Below, in pieces: positions 15,280-21,892 of a stretch of 21,892 nucleotides of DNA. Made by a program: the position numbers and the translations under genes. Source of the DNA: Zeimonas sp035303885 (GTDB taxonomy: Bacteria; Pseudomonadota; Gammaproteobacteria; Burkholderiales; Burkholderiaceae_E); contig DATGRE010000139.1 of the NCBI GenBank assembly GCA_035303885.1, forward strand, positions 1 through 21,892, written 5' to 3'. The notes under the pieces were generated by a model. It worked only from the letters and a program-made list of their open reading frames with translations. It did not search any database and had not been told where the DNA came from. Each line of letters opens with the position of its first letter. Within the stretch, counting starts at the first letter, position 1.

Positions 15280-16389
15280 ATGCCACGCACTCCCTATGGC
15301 AACGGCCAACGCACGCCGGATTTTTCGCGGCACTCGCCGGACTGGCGGGAAGAGTACGGCGACGATCTCGCCGATGAAGGCCGCTTCCCGAGGCATCCGA
15401 TGCAACGTGCCGGGCGCGGATTCGCACCATCGCCGCAGCCGCGCGCAGGATCGCAATACGAATCGCGCCGCGGCTTCGGCCGGGAAGAGGATTCGCGCCC
15501 CGGGGCCTTCGGGTACGGACGCGAATCGGAAGATTTCCGCTCGTCGGAACTGCAGGACACGCCGTACGGCACGGGCCTGCAGCGCCGCCCCCGCAACCGC
15601 GGCCCGCGCAACTGGCAGCGCTCGGACGAACGGATCCGCGAGGACATCTGCGAACGGCTCAGTGCGCTCGACGACGTCGACGTCTCCGACGTCGGCGTCG
15701 CGGTGGAGCAGGGCAGGGCGACGCTCACCGGCACGGTCCGCGAGCGCTTCCACAAGCACTGGATCGAGGACGTCGCCGACGACTGCATCGGCGTGCGCGA
15801 GGTCGAGAACCGCATCCGCGTGAAACGCGACGACGAGCGCAGCACGGGCGGGTTCTGGAGCCAGCTGTTCGGCTTCGACACGGGCTCCCGCGCGTGCGAC
15901 GTCATGACGCGCGACGTGCTCACGGTGTCGCCGGGCGACATCGTGCAACGTGCGGCGCAGATCATGAAGGACGCCGGCATCGGGTCGGTTCCCGTCTGCG
16001 ACGGACAGCGCCTGCAGGGCATGATCACCGACCGCGACATCGCGGTGCGCGTCGTCTCCGCCAATCTGCCCGCGGACCGCACGCAGGTGTCGCAGGCGAT
16101 GACCGCCGAGGTGTTCTGGTGCTACGAGGACGACGACGTCGCGGACGTGCTCGACAAGATGGGCGACCGGCAGGTACGGCGCATTCCCGTCGTCGACCGC
16201 GACCACAGGCTCGCCGGCATCATCTCGCTGGGCGACATGGCGCTCCAGCGCTCCGGCAGCCAGGTGGGCGACGCACTCGAGGAGATCTCCACGCCGTCGT
16301 CGCGCGGCTCGACCGCTTCGGGCGCGACCGGCTCGCCAGACGCGTCCGGTCCGTCGCCGACGTCACCCGATTCGCCGCACCCTCACTGA
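15280..16389 (+). CDS. BON domain and tandem CBS domain protein
   Basis: A 369-residue protein, start fixed by a near-perfect Shine-Dalgarno GAGGAGG nine bases upstream of the ATG. Residues 1-113 are low-complexity, rich in Arg, Gly, Ser, Pro, Tyr and Phe, and probably disordered. A BON domain follows at about 115-184 (SDERIREDICERLSAL, TLTGTVRERF, GVREVENRIRV), a fold associated with phospholipid or osmotic-stress proteins. Two CBS domains occupy about 205-265 (ACDVMTRDVLTVSPGD, GSVPVCDGQRLQGMITDRDI) and 270-325 (VSQAMT, RRIPVVDRDHRLAGIISLGD), normally an adenosyl-ligand sensor. The last 40 residues are Ser/Thr/Pro-rich. There is no signal peptide, so it is probably cytoplasmic. BON-CBS proteins are widespread in Burkholderiales with a presumed stress role; the function is not established. 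Confidence 0.9.
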   Translation: MPRTPYGNGQRTPDFSRHSPDWREEYGDDLADEGRFPRHPMQRAGRGFAPSPQPRAGSQYESRRGFGREEDSRPGAFGYGRESEDFRSSELQDTPYGTGLQRRPRNRGPRNWQRSDERIREDICERLSALDDVDVSDVGVAVEQGRATLTGTVRERFHKHWIEDVADDCIGVREVENRIRVKRDDERSTGGFWSQLFGFDTGSRACDVMTRDVLTVSPGDIVQRAAQIMKDAGIGSVPVCDGQRLQGMITDRDIAVRVVSANLPADRTQVSQAMTAEVFWCYEDDDVADVLDKMGDRQVRRIPVVDRDHRLAGIISLGDMALQRSGSQVGDALEEISTPSSRGSTASGATGSPDASGPSPTSPDSPHPH

Positions 16390-16403
16390 AGGCGGGAGAG
16401 CGG

Positions 16404-16420
16404 GGCGGCCGAGAGCCGCC
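16404..16420. terminator. Hairpin between convergent BON-CBS and parvulin genes
   Basis: GGCGGC (16404-16409), loop CGAGA and GCCGCC (16415-16420) form a 6-bp stem inside the 36-base convergent gap. It is symmetric, so it could act for both strands. No U tract is present. Confidence 0.45.
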
Positions 16421-16425
16421 GCCGC

Positions 16426-17217
16426 CTACTGGATCTTCGCCTTCGCGCGCAGATCCTGCTGCAGCTGCTGCACGCGCTTGCGCTCGAGCTCCTGCTGGAT
16501 TTGGGGACGCACCTGCTCCAGCGGCGGCGCCTGCGCCTCGCGCACGTCGTCCAGGCGAATGACGTGATAGCCGAACTGGGACTTCACCGGCGTCTCGGTG
16601 TACTTGCCCTTCTCCAGCTTCACCATCGCGTCGGAGAATTCCTTCACGAAGGTGCCGGGTGTGTTCCAGTCGAGGTCGCCCCCCGATTGCGCCGAGCCGG
16701 GGTCTTTCGACTGCTTCGCGAGCTCCTCGAACTTCGCACCCTGCTTCAGCTGCTGGATGATCGACTTCGCCTCGTCCTCGGTCTCGACGAGGATGTGGCT
16801 CGGCCGGTACTCCTTCTCGCCGACCTGCGTGCGGAGCCGATCGTACTCGCCCTGGATCTCGGCGTCGGTGACCGGATGCGTCTTCAGATGCTCGCGGATC
16901 ATCGCGCGGATCAGGATCTCCTGACGCGCGTTCTCCAGCTGGCGCTGCACCTCGGTGTTGCGCGTGAGGCCTTTCGTCTCGGCCTCCTGCACGAACAGCT
17001 CGCGGGCGATCAGCTCGTCACGCACGGCCGCCCGCAGCTCGGGTGTGTCGGGCCGGCCCTGCGAGACGAGCATCTGGACGAACTCGTCGACCCGCTCCTT
17101 CGGGATCGGCTTGTTGTTGACGATCGCGGCGTTCTGCGCAAAGGCGAACGACGCGAGCGGGAACAGCACCAGCGCGGCGGTTCGCGCCAGACGCGGCGAA
17201 CGGCTCGGTTGCGACAT
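16426..17217 (-). CDS. Periplasmic parvulin-type peptidyl-prolyl cis-trans isomerase
   Basis: A SurA/PrsA-like foldase that isomerises prolyl bonds in exported proteins. The 263-residue precursor has a signal peptide (about residues 1-27, basic start, hydrophobic LVLFPLASFAFA core). A helical chaperone-like region follows (28-135, with DELIARELFVQEAE), then one rotamase domain at about 137-224: YRPSHILVETEDEA, FEELAKQSKDPGSA, GGDLDW, and the closing FGYHVIRLDD. A Gln/Arg-rich helix ends the protein. The start at 17217 is chosen because GAGGA lies six bases upstream; an in-frame ATG at 17238 would add seven residues and weaken the signal peptide. It follows bolA by 77 bases on the same strand, an order (yciB-bolA-PPIase) common in betaproteobacteria. 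Confidence 0.93.
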   Translation of the reverse strand: MSQPSRSPRLARTAALVLFPLASFAFAQNAAIVNNKPIPKERVDEFVQMLVSQGRPDTPELRAAVRDELIARELFVQEAETKGLTRNTEVQRQLENARQEILIRAMIREHLKTHPVTDAEIQGEYDRLRTQVGEKEYRPSHILVETEDEAKSIIQQLKQGAKFEELAKQSKDPGSAQSGGDLDWNTPGTFVKEFSDAMVKLEKGKYTETPVKSQFGYHVIRLDDVREAQAPPLEQVRPQIQQELERKRVQQLQQDLRAKAKIQ

Positions 17218-17294
17218 AGGAAATCCTCGTACAGGCATGTGGACGACGCGCGGGCCGCGCAGCGCCGGGTAGGACCACGGCGGGGAGCAGCAGC

Positions 17295-17591
17295 TCAGGC
17301 GTCGGCGGAAGAACCCGAGGGCTTTTCGGTCGGTGTGAGGGCTTCGATCGCGAGCGCGTGAATGCGCTGCGGCATCCAGTCGTGCACGGCATCATACACG
17401 AGGCGATGCCGGGGTACGGTGCCCAATCCGACGAAGCGTTCGCTGACGATCCGCACGTGGAAATGGCCCGCGCCGCCCGCCGCACCCGGATGGCCGACGT
17501 GCTTCTCGCTGTCGTCGCGCAATGCGATCTCCGCGCCGGGGAATGCCGCGACGAGCCGCTCGCGGATCTCCTCGAGCGTCGGACGCGTCAC
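17295..17591 (-). CDS. bolA: BolA family protein
   Basis: A 98-residue BolA protein, a small class II KH-like fold that partners monothiol glutaredoxins in iron-sulfur trafficking and, in enterobacteria, affects morphology and stress-phase transcription. The core is recognisable: LEEIRERLVAAFPGAEIAL, DDSEKHVGH, then GHFHVRIVSERFVGLGTVPRHRLVYDAV (written here in two parts: GHFHVRIVSERF and VGLGTVPRHRLVY), and the C-terminal helix IHALAIEALTP. Conserved His43 and the His in VPRHR (residue 61) are the usual cluster-ligand candidates. The GTG start at 17591 overlaps the yciB TGA as GTGA, so it is translationally coupled to yciB. Confidence 0.95.
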   Translation of the reverse strand: MTRPTLEEIRERLVAAFPGAEIALRDDSEKHVGHPGAAGGAGHFHVRIVSERFVGLGTVPRHRLVYDAVHDWMPQRIHALAIEALTPTEKPSGSSADA

Positions 17592-18124
17592 GGGCTCTCT
17601 TCCTGCACGTGGCGCCCCACGTAGAGCGCCTGCGCGAGCACGAACGCGAGCGTCAGGCCGGTGGTGCCGAACAGCTTGAAGTTCACCCAGGTGTCGGTCG
17701 GGAAGCGATACGCGACGAACAGGTTCAGCGCCGCCATCGCGACGAAGAACCCGATCCAGACGACGTTCAGGCGCGTCCAGATCGGCGCGGGCAGCGCGAT
17801 CTGTGCGCTCATCAGCGAACGGATCAGGTTGCGGCCGAACAGCAGCTGCGCGCCGGCCAGCGCCAGCGCGAACAGGCCGTAGAGCACCGTGGGCTTCCAC
17901 TTGATGAAGGTCTCGTCCTGGAACAGCAGCGTCATGCCGCCGAACAGGACGATGATCGCCAGGCCGGTCCACTGCATCCCCTCGACGGGCCGTCGGCGCG
18001 CGAGCAGCCAGCCGATCTGCACGATGCTGGCGACGATCGCGACGGCGGTCGCCACGTAGATGTCGGCCGCCTTGTACGCGACGAAGAACAGGACGACCGG
18101 GAACAGGTCGAAGAGCAGCTTCAT
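17588..18124 (-). CDS. yciB: Inner membrane-spanning protein YciB / septation protein A
   Basis: An integral inner membrane protein of 178 residues (E. coli 179) linked to cell envelope synthesis, septation and interaction with the elongation machinery; also known as IspZ or IspA of intracellular septation. About five hydrophobic segments are visible. Conserved landmarks are MKLLFDLFPVVLFFVAYK, ADIYVATA, LFGGMTLLFQDETFIKWKPT, LPAPIWTRLNVVW and DTWVNFKLFGTTGLT. The ATG at 18124 matches homologous starts exactly, but no Shine-Dalgarno precedes it: a -10-like TATACT ends six bases before the codon, suggesting a leaderless mRNA. The stop overlaps bolA. Confidence 0.96.
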   Translation of the reverse strand: MKLLFDLFPVVLFFVAYKAADIYVATAVAIVASIVQIGWLLARRRPVEGMQWTGLAIIVLFGGMTLLFQDETFIKWKPTVLYGLFALALAGAQLLFGRNLIRSLMSAQIALPAPIWTRLNVVWIGFFVAMAALNLFVAYRFPTDTWVNFKLFGTTGLTLAFVLAQALYVGRHVQEESP

Positions 18125-18130
18125 GCCGTC

Positions 18131-18140
18131 AGTATATGAT
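18131..18140. promoter_or_regulatory. Overlapping divergent -10 elements for yciB and the small basic protein
   Basis: AGTATATGAT, an A/T island in GC-rich DNA, reads TATGAT on the + strand (18135-18140) and TATACT on the minus strand (18136 down to 18131). The + element would serve the 42-residue gene with a leader of about 30 bases. The minus element would start yciB mRNA at its ATG. No strong -35 is seen on either side. Confidence 0.5.
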
Positions 18141-18175
18141 CGCGGGCTCCTGGGAATACCGGTTGGAGACCGCCG

Positions 18176-18304
18176 ATGGCCGAACGTACCCGAAATCGCC
18201 GCAACACGCTCGAGCGGCGCTGCCTGCCGAAGTCGCTCAAGCGCCTGTTCAACGGCTCGAAGAAACCGATCTTCCGGATGCTCGAGAAGGTCAAGCGCAA
18301 CTAA
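18176..18304 (+). CDS. Small basic protein, 42 residues, function unknown
   Basis: A short gene between yciB and msrB, oriented away from yciB. It starts at ATG 18176 with a clear ribosome-binding site (GGAG at 18165-18168, seven-base spacing) and a -10-like TATGAT about 36 bases before the ATG, and ends at TAA 18304. The product begins MAERTRNRRNTLERR and ends EKVKRN. It has 15 Lys/Arg and three Glu, one Cys (residue 16), a Pro-Lys-Ser-Leu-Lys turn, and an amphipathic C-terminal stretch (KKPIFRMLEKVKR). The charge suggests a nucleic-acid or ribosome-binding protein, but I do not recognise a family. TAA, the least used stop in such GC-rich DNA, and the good Shine-Dalgarno support a real gene. 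Confidence 0.6.
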   Translation: MAERTRNRRNTLERRCLPKSLKRLFNGSKKPIFRMLEKVKRN

Positions 18305-18317
18305 GCGCGCCGGGCGT

Positions 18318-18329
18318 CGCCGAGCGGCG
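18318..18329. terminator. Short hairpin between the small basic protein gene and msrB
   Basis: CGCC (18318-18321), loop GAGC and GGCG (18326-18329) form a small stem in the 34-base convergent gap. It is weak, with no U tract. Confidence 0.25.
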
Positions 18330-18338
18330 CCGCGGACG

Positions 18339-18773
18339 TCACTCCGTCGCCGGCTCCCCGGCCGGCTCGAAGCGCAGCGACGCCGAGTTGATGCAGTAGC
18401 GCAGGCCGGTGGGCGGCGGCCCGTCCTCGAAGACGTGGCCGAGATGCGCATCGCAGGTCGCGCACAGCACCTCGATGCGGCGCATGCCATGGCTCGTGTC
18501 CATGCGCCGCGCGATCCGGCTCTCGTCGATCGGCGCCCACCAGCTGGGCCAGCCGCTGCCCGACTCGTACTTGCGCTCGGATGCGAACAGCGGCGTGCCG
18601 CAGCACACGCAGAGATAGCGTCCGGGCTCGTGGTGGTCGTAGTAGCGGCCGGTGAACGCGCGCTCGGTCGCGCCGCGGCGCGTGATCGCGAATTCCTCGG
18701 GCGAGAGTTGCGCGCGCCACTCCGCGTCGGTCTTCTCGACGCGGGCGGGCGCGTTCGTGCTTTGGCTCGTCAT
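18339..18773 (-). CDS. msrB: Peptide-methionine (R)-S-oxide reductase MsrB
   Basis: Reduces the R epimer of methionine sulfoxide in proteins, using thioredoxin. The 144-residue cytoplasmic protein has both zinc-binding CxxC pairs (CVCC, Cys55 and Cys58; CATC, Cys104 and Cys107), the substrate-pocket motif SGSGWPSWW (71-79), DTSHGMRRIEVLC, HLGHVFEDGPPPTGLRYC and the catalytic RYCINSASLRF with Cys127 and Asn129. There is no signal peptide. Its ATG overlaps the selO stop as ATGA, so the two are translationally coupled in a redox-related operon. Confidence 0.97.
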   Translation of the reverse strand: MTSQSTNAPARVEKTDAEWRAQLSPEEFAITRRGATERAFTGRYYDHHEPGRYLCVCCGTPLFASERKYESGSGWPSWWAPIDESRIARRMDTSHGMRRIEVLCATCDAHLGHVFEDGPPPTGLRYCINSASLRFEPAGEPATE

Positions 18774-20314
18774 GATGAACAGCTCAGCTCCAGCGTGGAT
18801 GCCCATTCGGGCGGCAGCGCGGCATACGACTCGTGCTCCGGCTGCTCGTCGTACGGGCGTTCGAGCACCGCGTGCAGGCGCCGCACCTCGGAGAAGTCGC
18901 CCTCGCGGGCGTGCCGGATGGCGATCTCCGCGAGGTGATTGCGCAGGACGTATTTCGGGTTGACGCGATCCATCGCCCGGGCGCGCGCCGCGTCGTCGCG
19001 TTCCTCGAGCGCGAGCCGCGCGCGGTAGCGCCCGAGCCAGGCATCGAAGGCGCGGCGATCGACGAAGAGCGCCCGGCAGGAGTCGGCGCCGTCGTGCTCG
19101 CCGTCGCGCCGCACCCGGGACAGGCGGCGAAAGAAGGCGGTGAAATCGACCCGGCCCGCCTGCAGGCAGTCGAGTAGTGCGGCGAGCAGCGCGTCGTCGC
19201 CGGGCGCCGCGCGCTCGAGCCCGAGCTTGGCGGCGAAGGCCGCGTGCCGGGCCTCGCCGAAACGGCGCGGCCACTGCGCGAGCACGGCGAGCAGGTCGTC
19301 GGCCGACGCCCCGCGTCGCTCGGCCAGCGGCAGCAGCGCCTGCGCGAGACAGCGCAGATTCCAGTCGGCGATCGCCGGCTGCAGCGAATAGCGATAGCGG
19401 CCCGTCTCGTCGGAGTGGTTGCAGACGTGCCCGGCGTCGTAGGCGTCGAGAAAGCCGAACGGACCGTAGTCGATCGTCAGCCCGAGAATCGACAGATTGT
19501 CGGTGTTCAGCACGCCGTGGCAGAAACCGACCGCCTGCCAGCGGGCGACGAGCGCGGCGGTGCGCTCGAGCGCCTCGCGCAGCAGCTCGAGGTACGGGTT
19601 CGCCGCGTCGGCGAGCGCCGGCAGGAACCGCTCGATCACGTGGTCGGCGAGCGTGCGCAGGTCGTCGAGACGGTCGGCGGCGAGGAAGTGCTGGAAGGTG
19701 CCGAAGCGCACGAAGCCGGGCGCCAGGCGCGTGACGACGGCCGCGGTCTCGACGCGCTCGCGGTACACCGGCAGCGGCGAGGCGACGAGCGCCATCGCAC
19801 GCGTCGTGGGAATGCCGAGCGCGGCCATCGCCTCCGAGCACAGGAACTCGCGGATCGACGAGCGCAGGACCGCGCGCCCGTCGGCGCCTCGCGAGTACGG
19901 CGTGCGTCCCGAGCCCTTCAGCTGGATTTCGATCCGGCCTTCGGGCCCGAGCACCTCGCCGAGGGAGATCGCCCGGCCGTCGCCGAGCCGGCCCGCCCAT
20001 ACGCCGAACTGGTGCCCGGCGTAGACGGCGGCGAGCGGCTCGGCGCCGGCGAGCGGGCGGTTGCCGGCGAAGACCTCGACGAACTCGGGTTCCTCGACCC
20101 GCGACGGCCGCAGACCGGTGAGGGCGAGCGCGCCGGCGGAGACCGCCACCAGCGCGGGATCGGGCAACGGCGTCGGCTCGATCCGCGTGTGGAACGACGC
20201 GGGAAGCCGCGCGTAGCGGTTGTCGAAGCGCAGCTCCGGCCAGTGCACGGCCGCGTCGCCGGGAAGGGACGCCCCGCCGGTGCGCAGGACGGAGTCTTCG
20301 GGCGAGAGGTCCAT
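18770..20314 (-). CDS. selO: Protein adenylyltransferase SelO (YdiU)
   Basis: A pseudokinase-fold enzyme that transfers AMP to Ser, Thr or Tyr of proteins, linked to redox stress. The 514-residue protein (E. coli 478) shows VYAGHQFGVWAGRLGDGRA, IEIQLKGSGRTPYSR with Lys133, LRSSIREFLCSEAM, the catalytic-loop segment HGVLNTDNLSILG (Asn270, Asp272), the DYGPFGFLD motif with Asp282, and NWNLRCLAQAL-like downstream helices (here ADWNLRCLAQALL). It ends in CSS, the bacterial counterpart of the selenocysteine motif of animal SELENOO, so no Sec is used. The ATG at 20314 is preceded six bases upstream by a TAGAAT -10 and no Shine-Dalgarno. A GTG at residue 23 is an alternative start. Its stop overlaps msrB. 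Confidence 0.95.
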   Translation of the reverse strand: MDLSPEDSVLRTGGASLPGDAAVHWPELRFDNRYARLPASFHTRIEPTPLPDPALVAVSAGALALTGLRPSRVEEPEFVEVFAGNRPLAGAEPLAAVYAGHQFGVWAGRLGDGRAISLGEVLGPEGRIEIQLKGSGRTPYSRGADGRAVLRSSIREFLCSEAMAALGIPTTRAMALVASPLPVYRERVETAAVVTRLAPGFVRFGTFQHFLAADRLDDLRTLADHVIERFLPALADAANPYLELLREALERTAALVARWQAVGFCHGVLNTDNLSILGLTIDYGPFGFLDAYDAGHVCNHSDETGRYRYSLQPAIADWNLRCLAQALLPLAERRGASADDLLAVLAQWPRRFGEARHAAFAAKLGLERAAPGDDALLAALLDCLQAGRVDFTAFFRRLSRVRRDGEHDGADSCRALFVDRRAFDAWLGRYRARLALEERDDAARARAMDRVNPKYVLRNHLAEIAIRHAREGDFSEVRRLHAVLERPYDEQPEHESYAALPPEWASTLELSCSS

Positions 20315-20320
20315 GTCCCG

Positions 20321-20326
20321 ATTCTA
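20321..20326 (-). promoter_or_regulatory. selO -10 element abutting the start codon
   Basis: On the minus strand TAGAAT ends six bases before the selO ATG, so initiation seven bases downstream would fall on the A of ATG. This predicts a leaderless selO-msrB mRNA. The -35 region is not recognisable. Confidence 0.5.
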
Positions 20327-20373
20327 GGCGCTGCCGATGCGCACGGTCGCCGCCGCTGCGCCCGGCGCTCCAC

Positions 20374-20379
20374 TAGAAT
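20374..20379 (+). promoter_or_regulatory. Candidate -10 element of the acyl-CoA ligase gene
   Basis: TAGAAT on the + strand, 55 bases before the ligase ATG, would give a leader of about 48 bases ending in a purine-rich ribosome-binding site. No good -35 is visible in the GC-rich sequence upstream. Confidence 0.45.
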
Positions 20380-20434
20380 TCCGAAACACCGGCGCGAACC
20401 GGCCACCAGGGAACCAGGAGACGAGGAAGAGGAC

Positions 20435-21892
20435 ATGCAAGGCTTGATGATGGACATGCCGCTGCTGGTGTCGAGCATCCTGCAGCACGCGGCGCGCCAT
20501 TTCGGCGATACCGAAGTCGTTTCGCGCCGCGTCGAAGGCGACATCCACCGCTACACCTATGCCGATTGCGAACGGCGCGCGCGCAAGCTCGCCGACGCCT
20601 TCGTGCGCCAGGGTGTCGGCATCGGCGACCGCGTCGGAACGCTCGCGTGGAACGGCTATCGACACCTGGAGCTGTACTACGCGGTCGGCGGCATGGGTGC
20701 CGTCGTCCACACGCTGAACCCGCGACTGCATCCGCAGCAGATCGCGTGGATCGTCAACCACGCCGGCGACACGCATCTCGCCTTCGACCTCACGTTCCTG
20801 CCGATCGTCGAGGCGATCGCGGGACTGTGCCCGAACGTGAAAACCTGGATCGCGATGTGCGACGCCGATCGCCAGCCGAAATCCGACAAGGTCCCGAACC
20901 TCGTCAACTACGAGAGCTTCCTCGCCGAAGGCAGCGAGGAGTTCACGTGGCCGCAGATCGACGAGCGCAGCGCCTGCGGGCTGTGCTACACGTCCGGCAC
21001 CACGGGCAACCCGAAGGGCGCGATGTACTCGAACCGCTCGACGGTGCTGCACGCCTACGCGGCGGCGCTGCCCGACGCGATGGGCGCGTCGTCACGCGAC
21101 GCGATCCTGCCGGTCGTGCCGATGTTCCACGTCAACGCCTGGGGCGTGCCGTACGCGGCACCGCTGGTCGGCGCCAAGCTCGTCTTCCCCGGAGCCCAGC
21201 TCGACGGCAAGTCGCTGTACGAGCTTTTCGAGAGCGAGGGCGTCACTTTTTCGGCCGGCGTGCCGACGGTCTGGCTCGGGCTGCTGCAGCACATGAAGCA
21301 GGAGGGCGTGCGCTTCTCCACGTTGCAGCGGACCGTGATCGGCGGCTCGGCCTGCCCGCCCGCAATGATCCGCACCTTCCGCGACGAATACGGCGTCGAG
21401 GTCATCCACGCCTGGGGCATGACCGAGATGTCGCCGCTCGGCACGCTGTGCCGGCTGCAGAACAAGCACCTGAAGCTGCCCGAGGAGCAGCAGCGCAAGT
21501 TGCTCGAGAAGCAGGGCCACGTGATCTTCGGCGTCGACATGAAGATCGTCGACGACCAGGACAACGAGCTGCCGTGGGACGGCACGACCTACGGCAACCT
21601 GCTGGTGCGCGGCCCGTGGGTCGTCAAGGAGTATTTCCGCGGCGAGGGCGGCGATCCGCTGCACTACGACGCCGACGGCCGCGGGTGGTTCCCCACCGGC
21701 GACGTCGCGACGATCGACGCCGACGGCTACATGCACATCACCGACCGCAGTAAGGACGTGATCAAGTCGGGCGGCGAGTGGATCAGCTCGATCGAGCTGG
21801 AGAACCTCGCGCTCGCGCACCCGGCGGTGGCCAACGCCGCGGTGATCGGCGTTCCGCATCCGAAATGGGACGAGCGGCCGCTGCTCGTCGTG
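20435..21892 (+). CDS. AMP-forming acyl-CoA ligase (3-methylthiopropionyl-CoA ligase-like), 3' end outside window
   Basis: An ANL-superfamily acyl-CoA synthetase that activates a carboxylic acid through an acyl-AMP. 486 residues are visible and the frame is open to the edge; perhaps 50-60 are missing. Motifs are LCYTSGTTGNPKG (phosphate loop, 185-195), VVPMFHVNAWGVPYAAP, IGGSACPPAMI, HAWGMTEMSPLGT, and GWFPTGDVATID with Asp423, followed by the hinge ITDRSKDVIKSGGEWISS. Features such as SRRVEGDIHRYTY and GTLAWNGYRHLELYYAV are typical of betaproteobacterial proteins annotated as methylthiopropionyl-CoA ligase (DmdB) or medium/long-chain fatty acid-CoA ligase; the substrate cannot be fixed by sequence. 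The ATG at 20435 has AGGA seven bases upstream; Met codons shortly downstream are alternatives. It is divergent from selO. Confidence 0.92.
   Translation, partial: MQGLMMDMPLLVSSILQHAARHFGDTEVVSRRVEGDIHRYTYADCERRARKLADAFVRQGVGIGDRVGTLAWNGYRHLELYYAVGGMGAVVHTLNPRLHPQQIAWIVNHAGDTHLAFDLTFLPIVEAIAGLCPNVKTWIAMCDADRQPKSDKVPNLVNYESFLAEGSEEFTWPQIDERSACGLCYTSGTTGNPKGAMYSNRSTVLHAYAAALPDAMGASSRDAILPVVPMFHVNAWGVPYAAPLVGAKLVFPGAQLDGKSLYELFESEGVTFSAGVPTVWLGLLQHMKQEGVRFSTLQRTVIGGSACPPAMIRTFRDEYGVEVIHAWGMTEMSPLGTLCRLQNKHLKLPEEQQRKLLEKQGHVIFGVDMKIVDDQDNELPWDGTTYGNLLVRGPWVVKEYFRGEGGDPLHYDADGRGWFPTGDVATIDADGYMHITDRSKDVIKSGGEWISSIELENLALAHPAVANAAVIGVPHPKWDERPLLVV

Noticed and set aside
17248..17260. GCGCGG-G-CCGCGC symmetry between bolA and the parvulin gene as a terminator
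   Set aside because: The arms are separated by one base, so the stem would need a reduced 4-bp pairing. It lies between co-directional genes and such GC symmetry is expected by chance here.
18770..18790. Selenocysteine insertion at the selO C terminus
   Set aside because: The final codons read Cys-Ser-Ser-stop with the TGA used as the real stop overlapping msrB; no continuation in frame resembles a SelO tail.

Overview
The window is a gene-dense, very GC-rich chromosomal segment from a bacterium with an LPS outer membrane. Gene order and protein types (lpxB-rnhB-TrmH-family methylase, divergent ppsR/ppsA, divergent smpB/ratA-rnfH, guaBA, yciB-bolA-parvulin, selO-msrB, a methylthiopropionyl-CoA-ligase-like acyl-CoA ligase) point to a betaproteobacterium, probably Burkholderiales. 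This is inferred from family knowledge, not from a search. I see no rRNA, tRNA, CRISPR array, insertion sequence or phage gene. No gene-free stretch exceeds 300 bases; the two largest gaps are about 190 bases each (8124-8316 and 15093-15279).

Layout. 1-2801 (+): end of the lipid A gene lpxB, then rnhB and an rRNA/tRNA 2'-O-methyltransferase, chained by ATGA and GTGA stop/start overlaps. 2689-6205: divergent ppsR (-) and ppsA (+), the PEP synthase regulator and its target enzyme. 6206-7541: a purine-rich convergent spacer, then divergent smpB (-) and ratA-rnfH (+). 7542-11428: a secreted DUF4124 protein (-) divergent from the GMP biosynthesis operon guaB-guaA (+). 11512-12333: an internally duplicated membrane protein. 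12471-15092: a DNA-alkylation-repair cluster. An AraC-MGMT protein and an ArsC-family reductase lie on the minus strand, divergent from an unusual single gene encoding an O6-alkylguanine-DNA alkyltransferase fused to the tRNA A34 deaminase TadA. 15280-16389: a BON-CBS-CBS protein. 16426-18124 (-): yciB, bolA and a periplasmic parvulin. 18176-18304 (+): a 42-residue basic small protein. 18339-20314 (-): selO-msrB, translationally coupled. 20435-end (+): an acyl-CoA ligase cut by the window edge.

The most notable items are the alkyltransferase-TadA fusion, a recurring promoter geometry in which a -10 hexamer ends 6-9 bases before a start codon that lacks a Shine-Dalgarno sequence (ratA, selO, yciB, ogt-tadA; candidate leaderless mRNAs), the unannotated 42-residue protein sharing a compact divergent promoter with yciB, the methyltransferase gene whose tail runs antisense into ppsR, and a G-quadruplex-compatible purine tract after ppsA.
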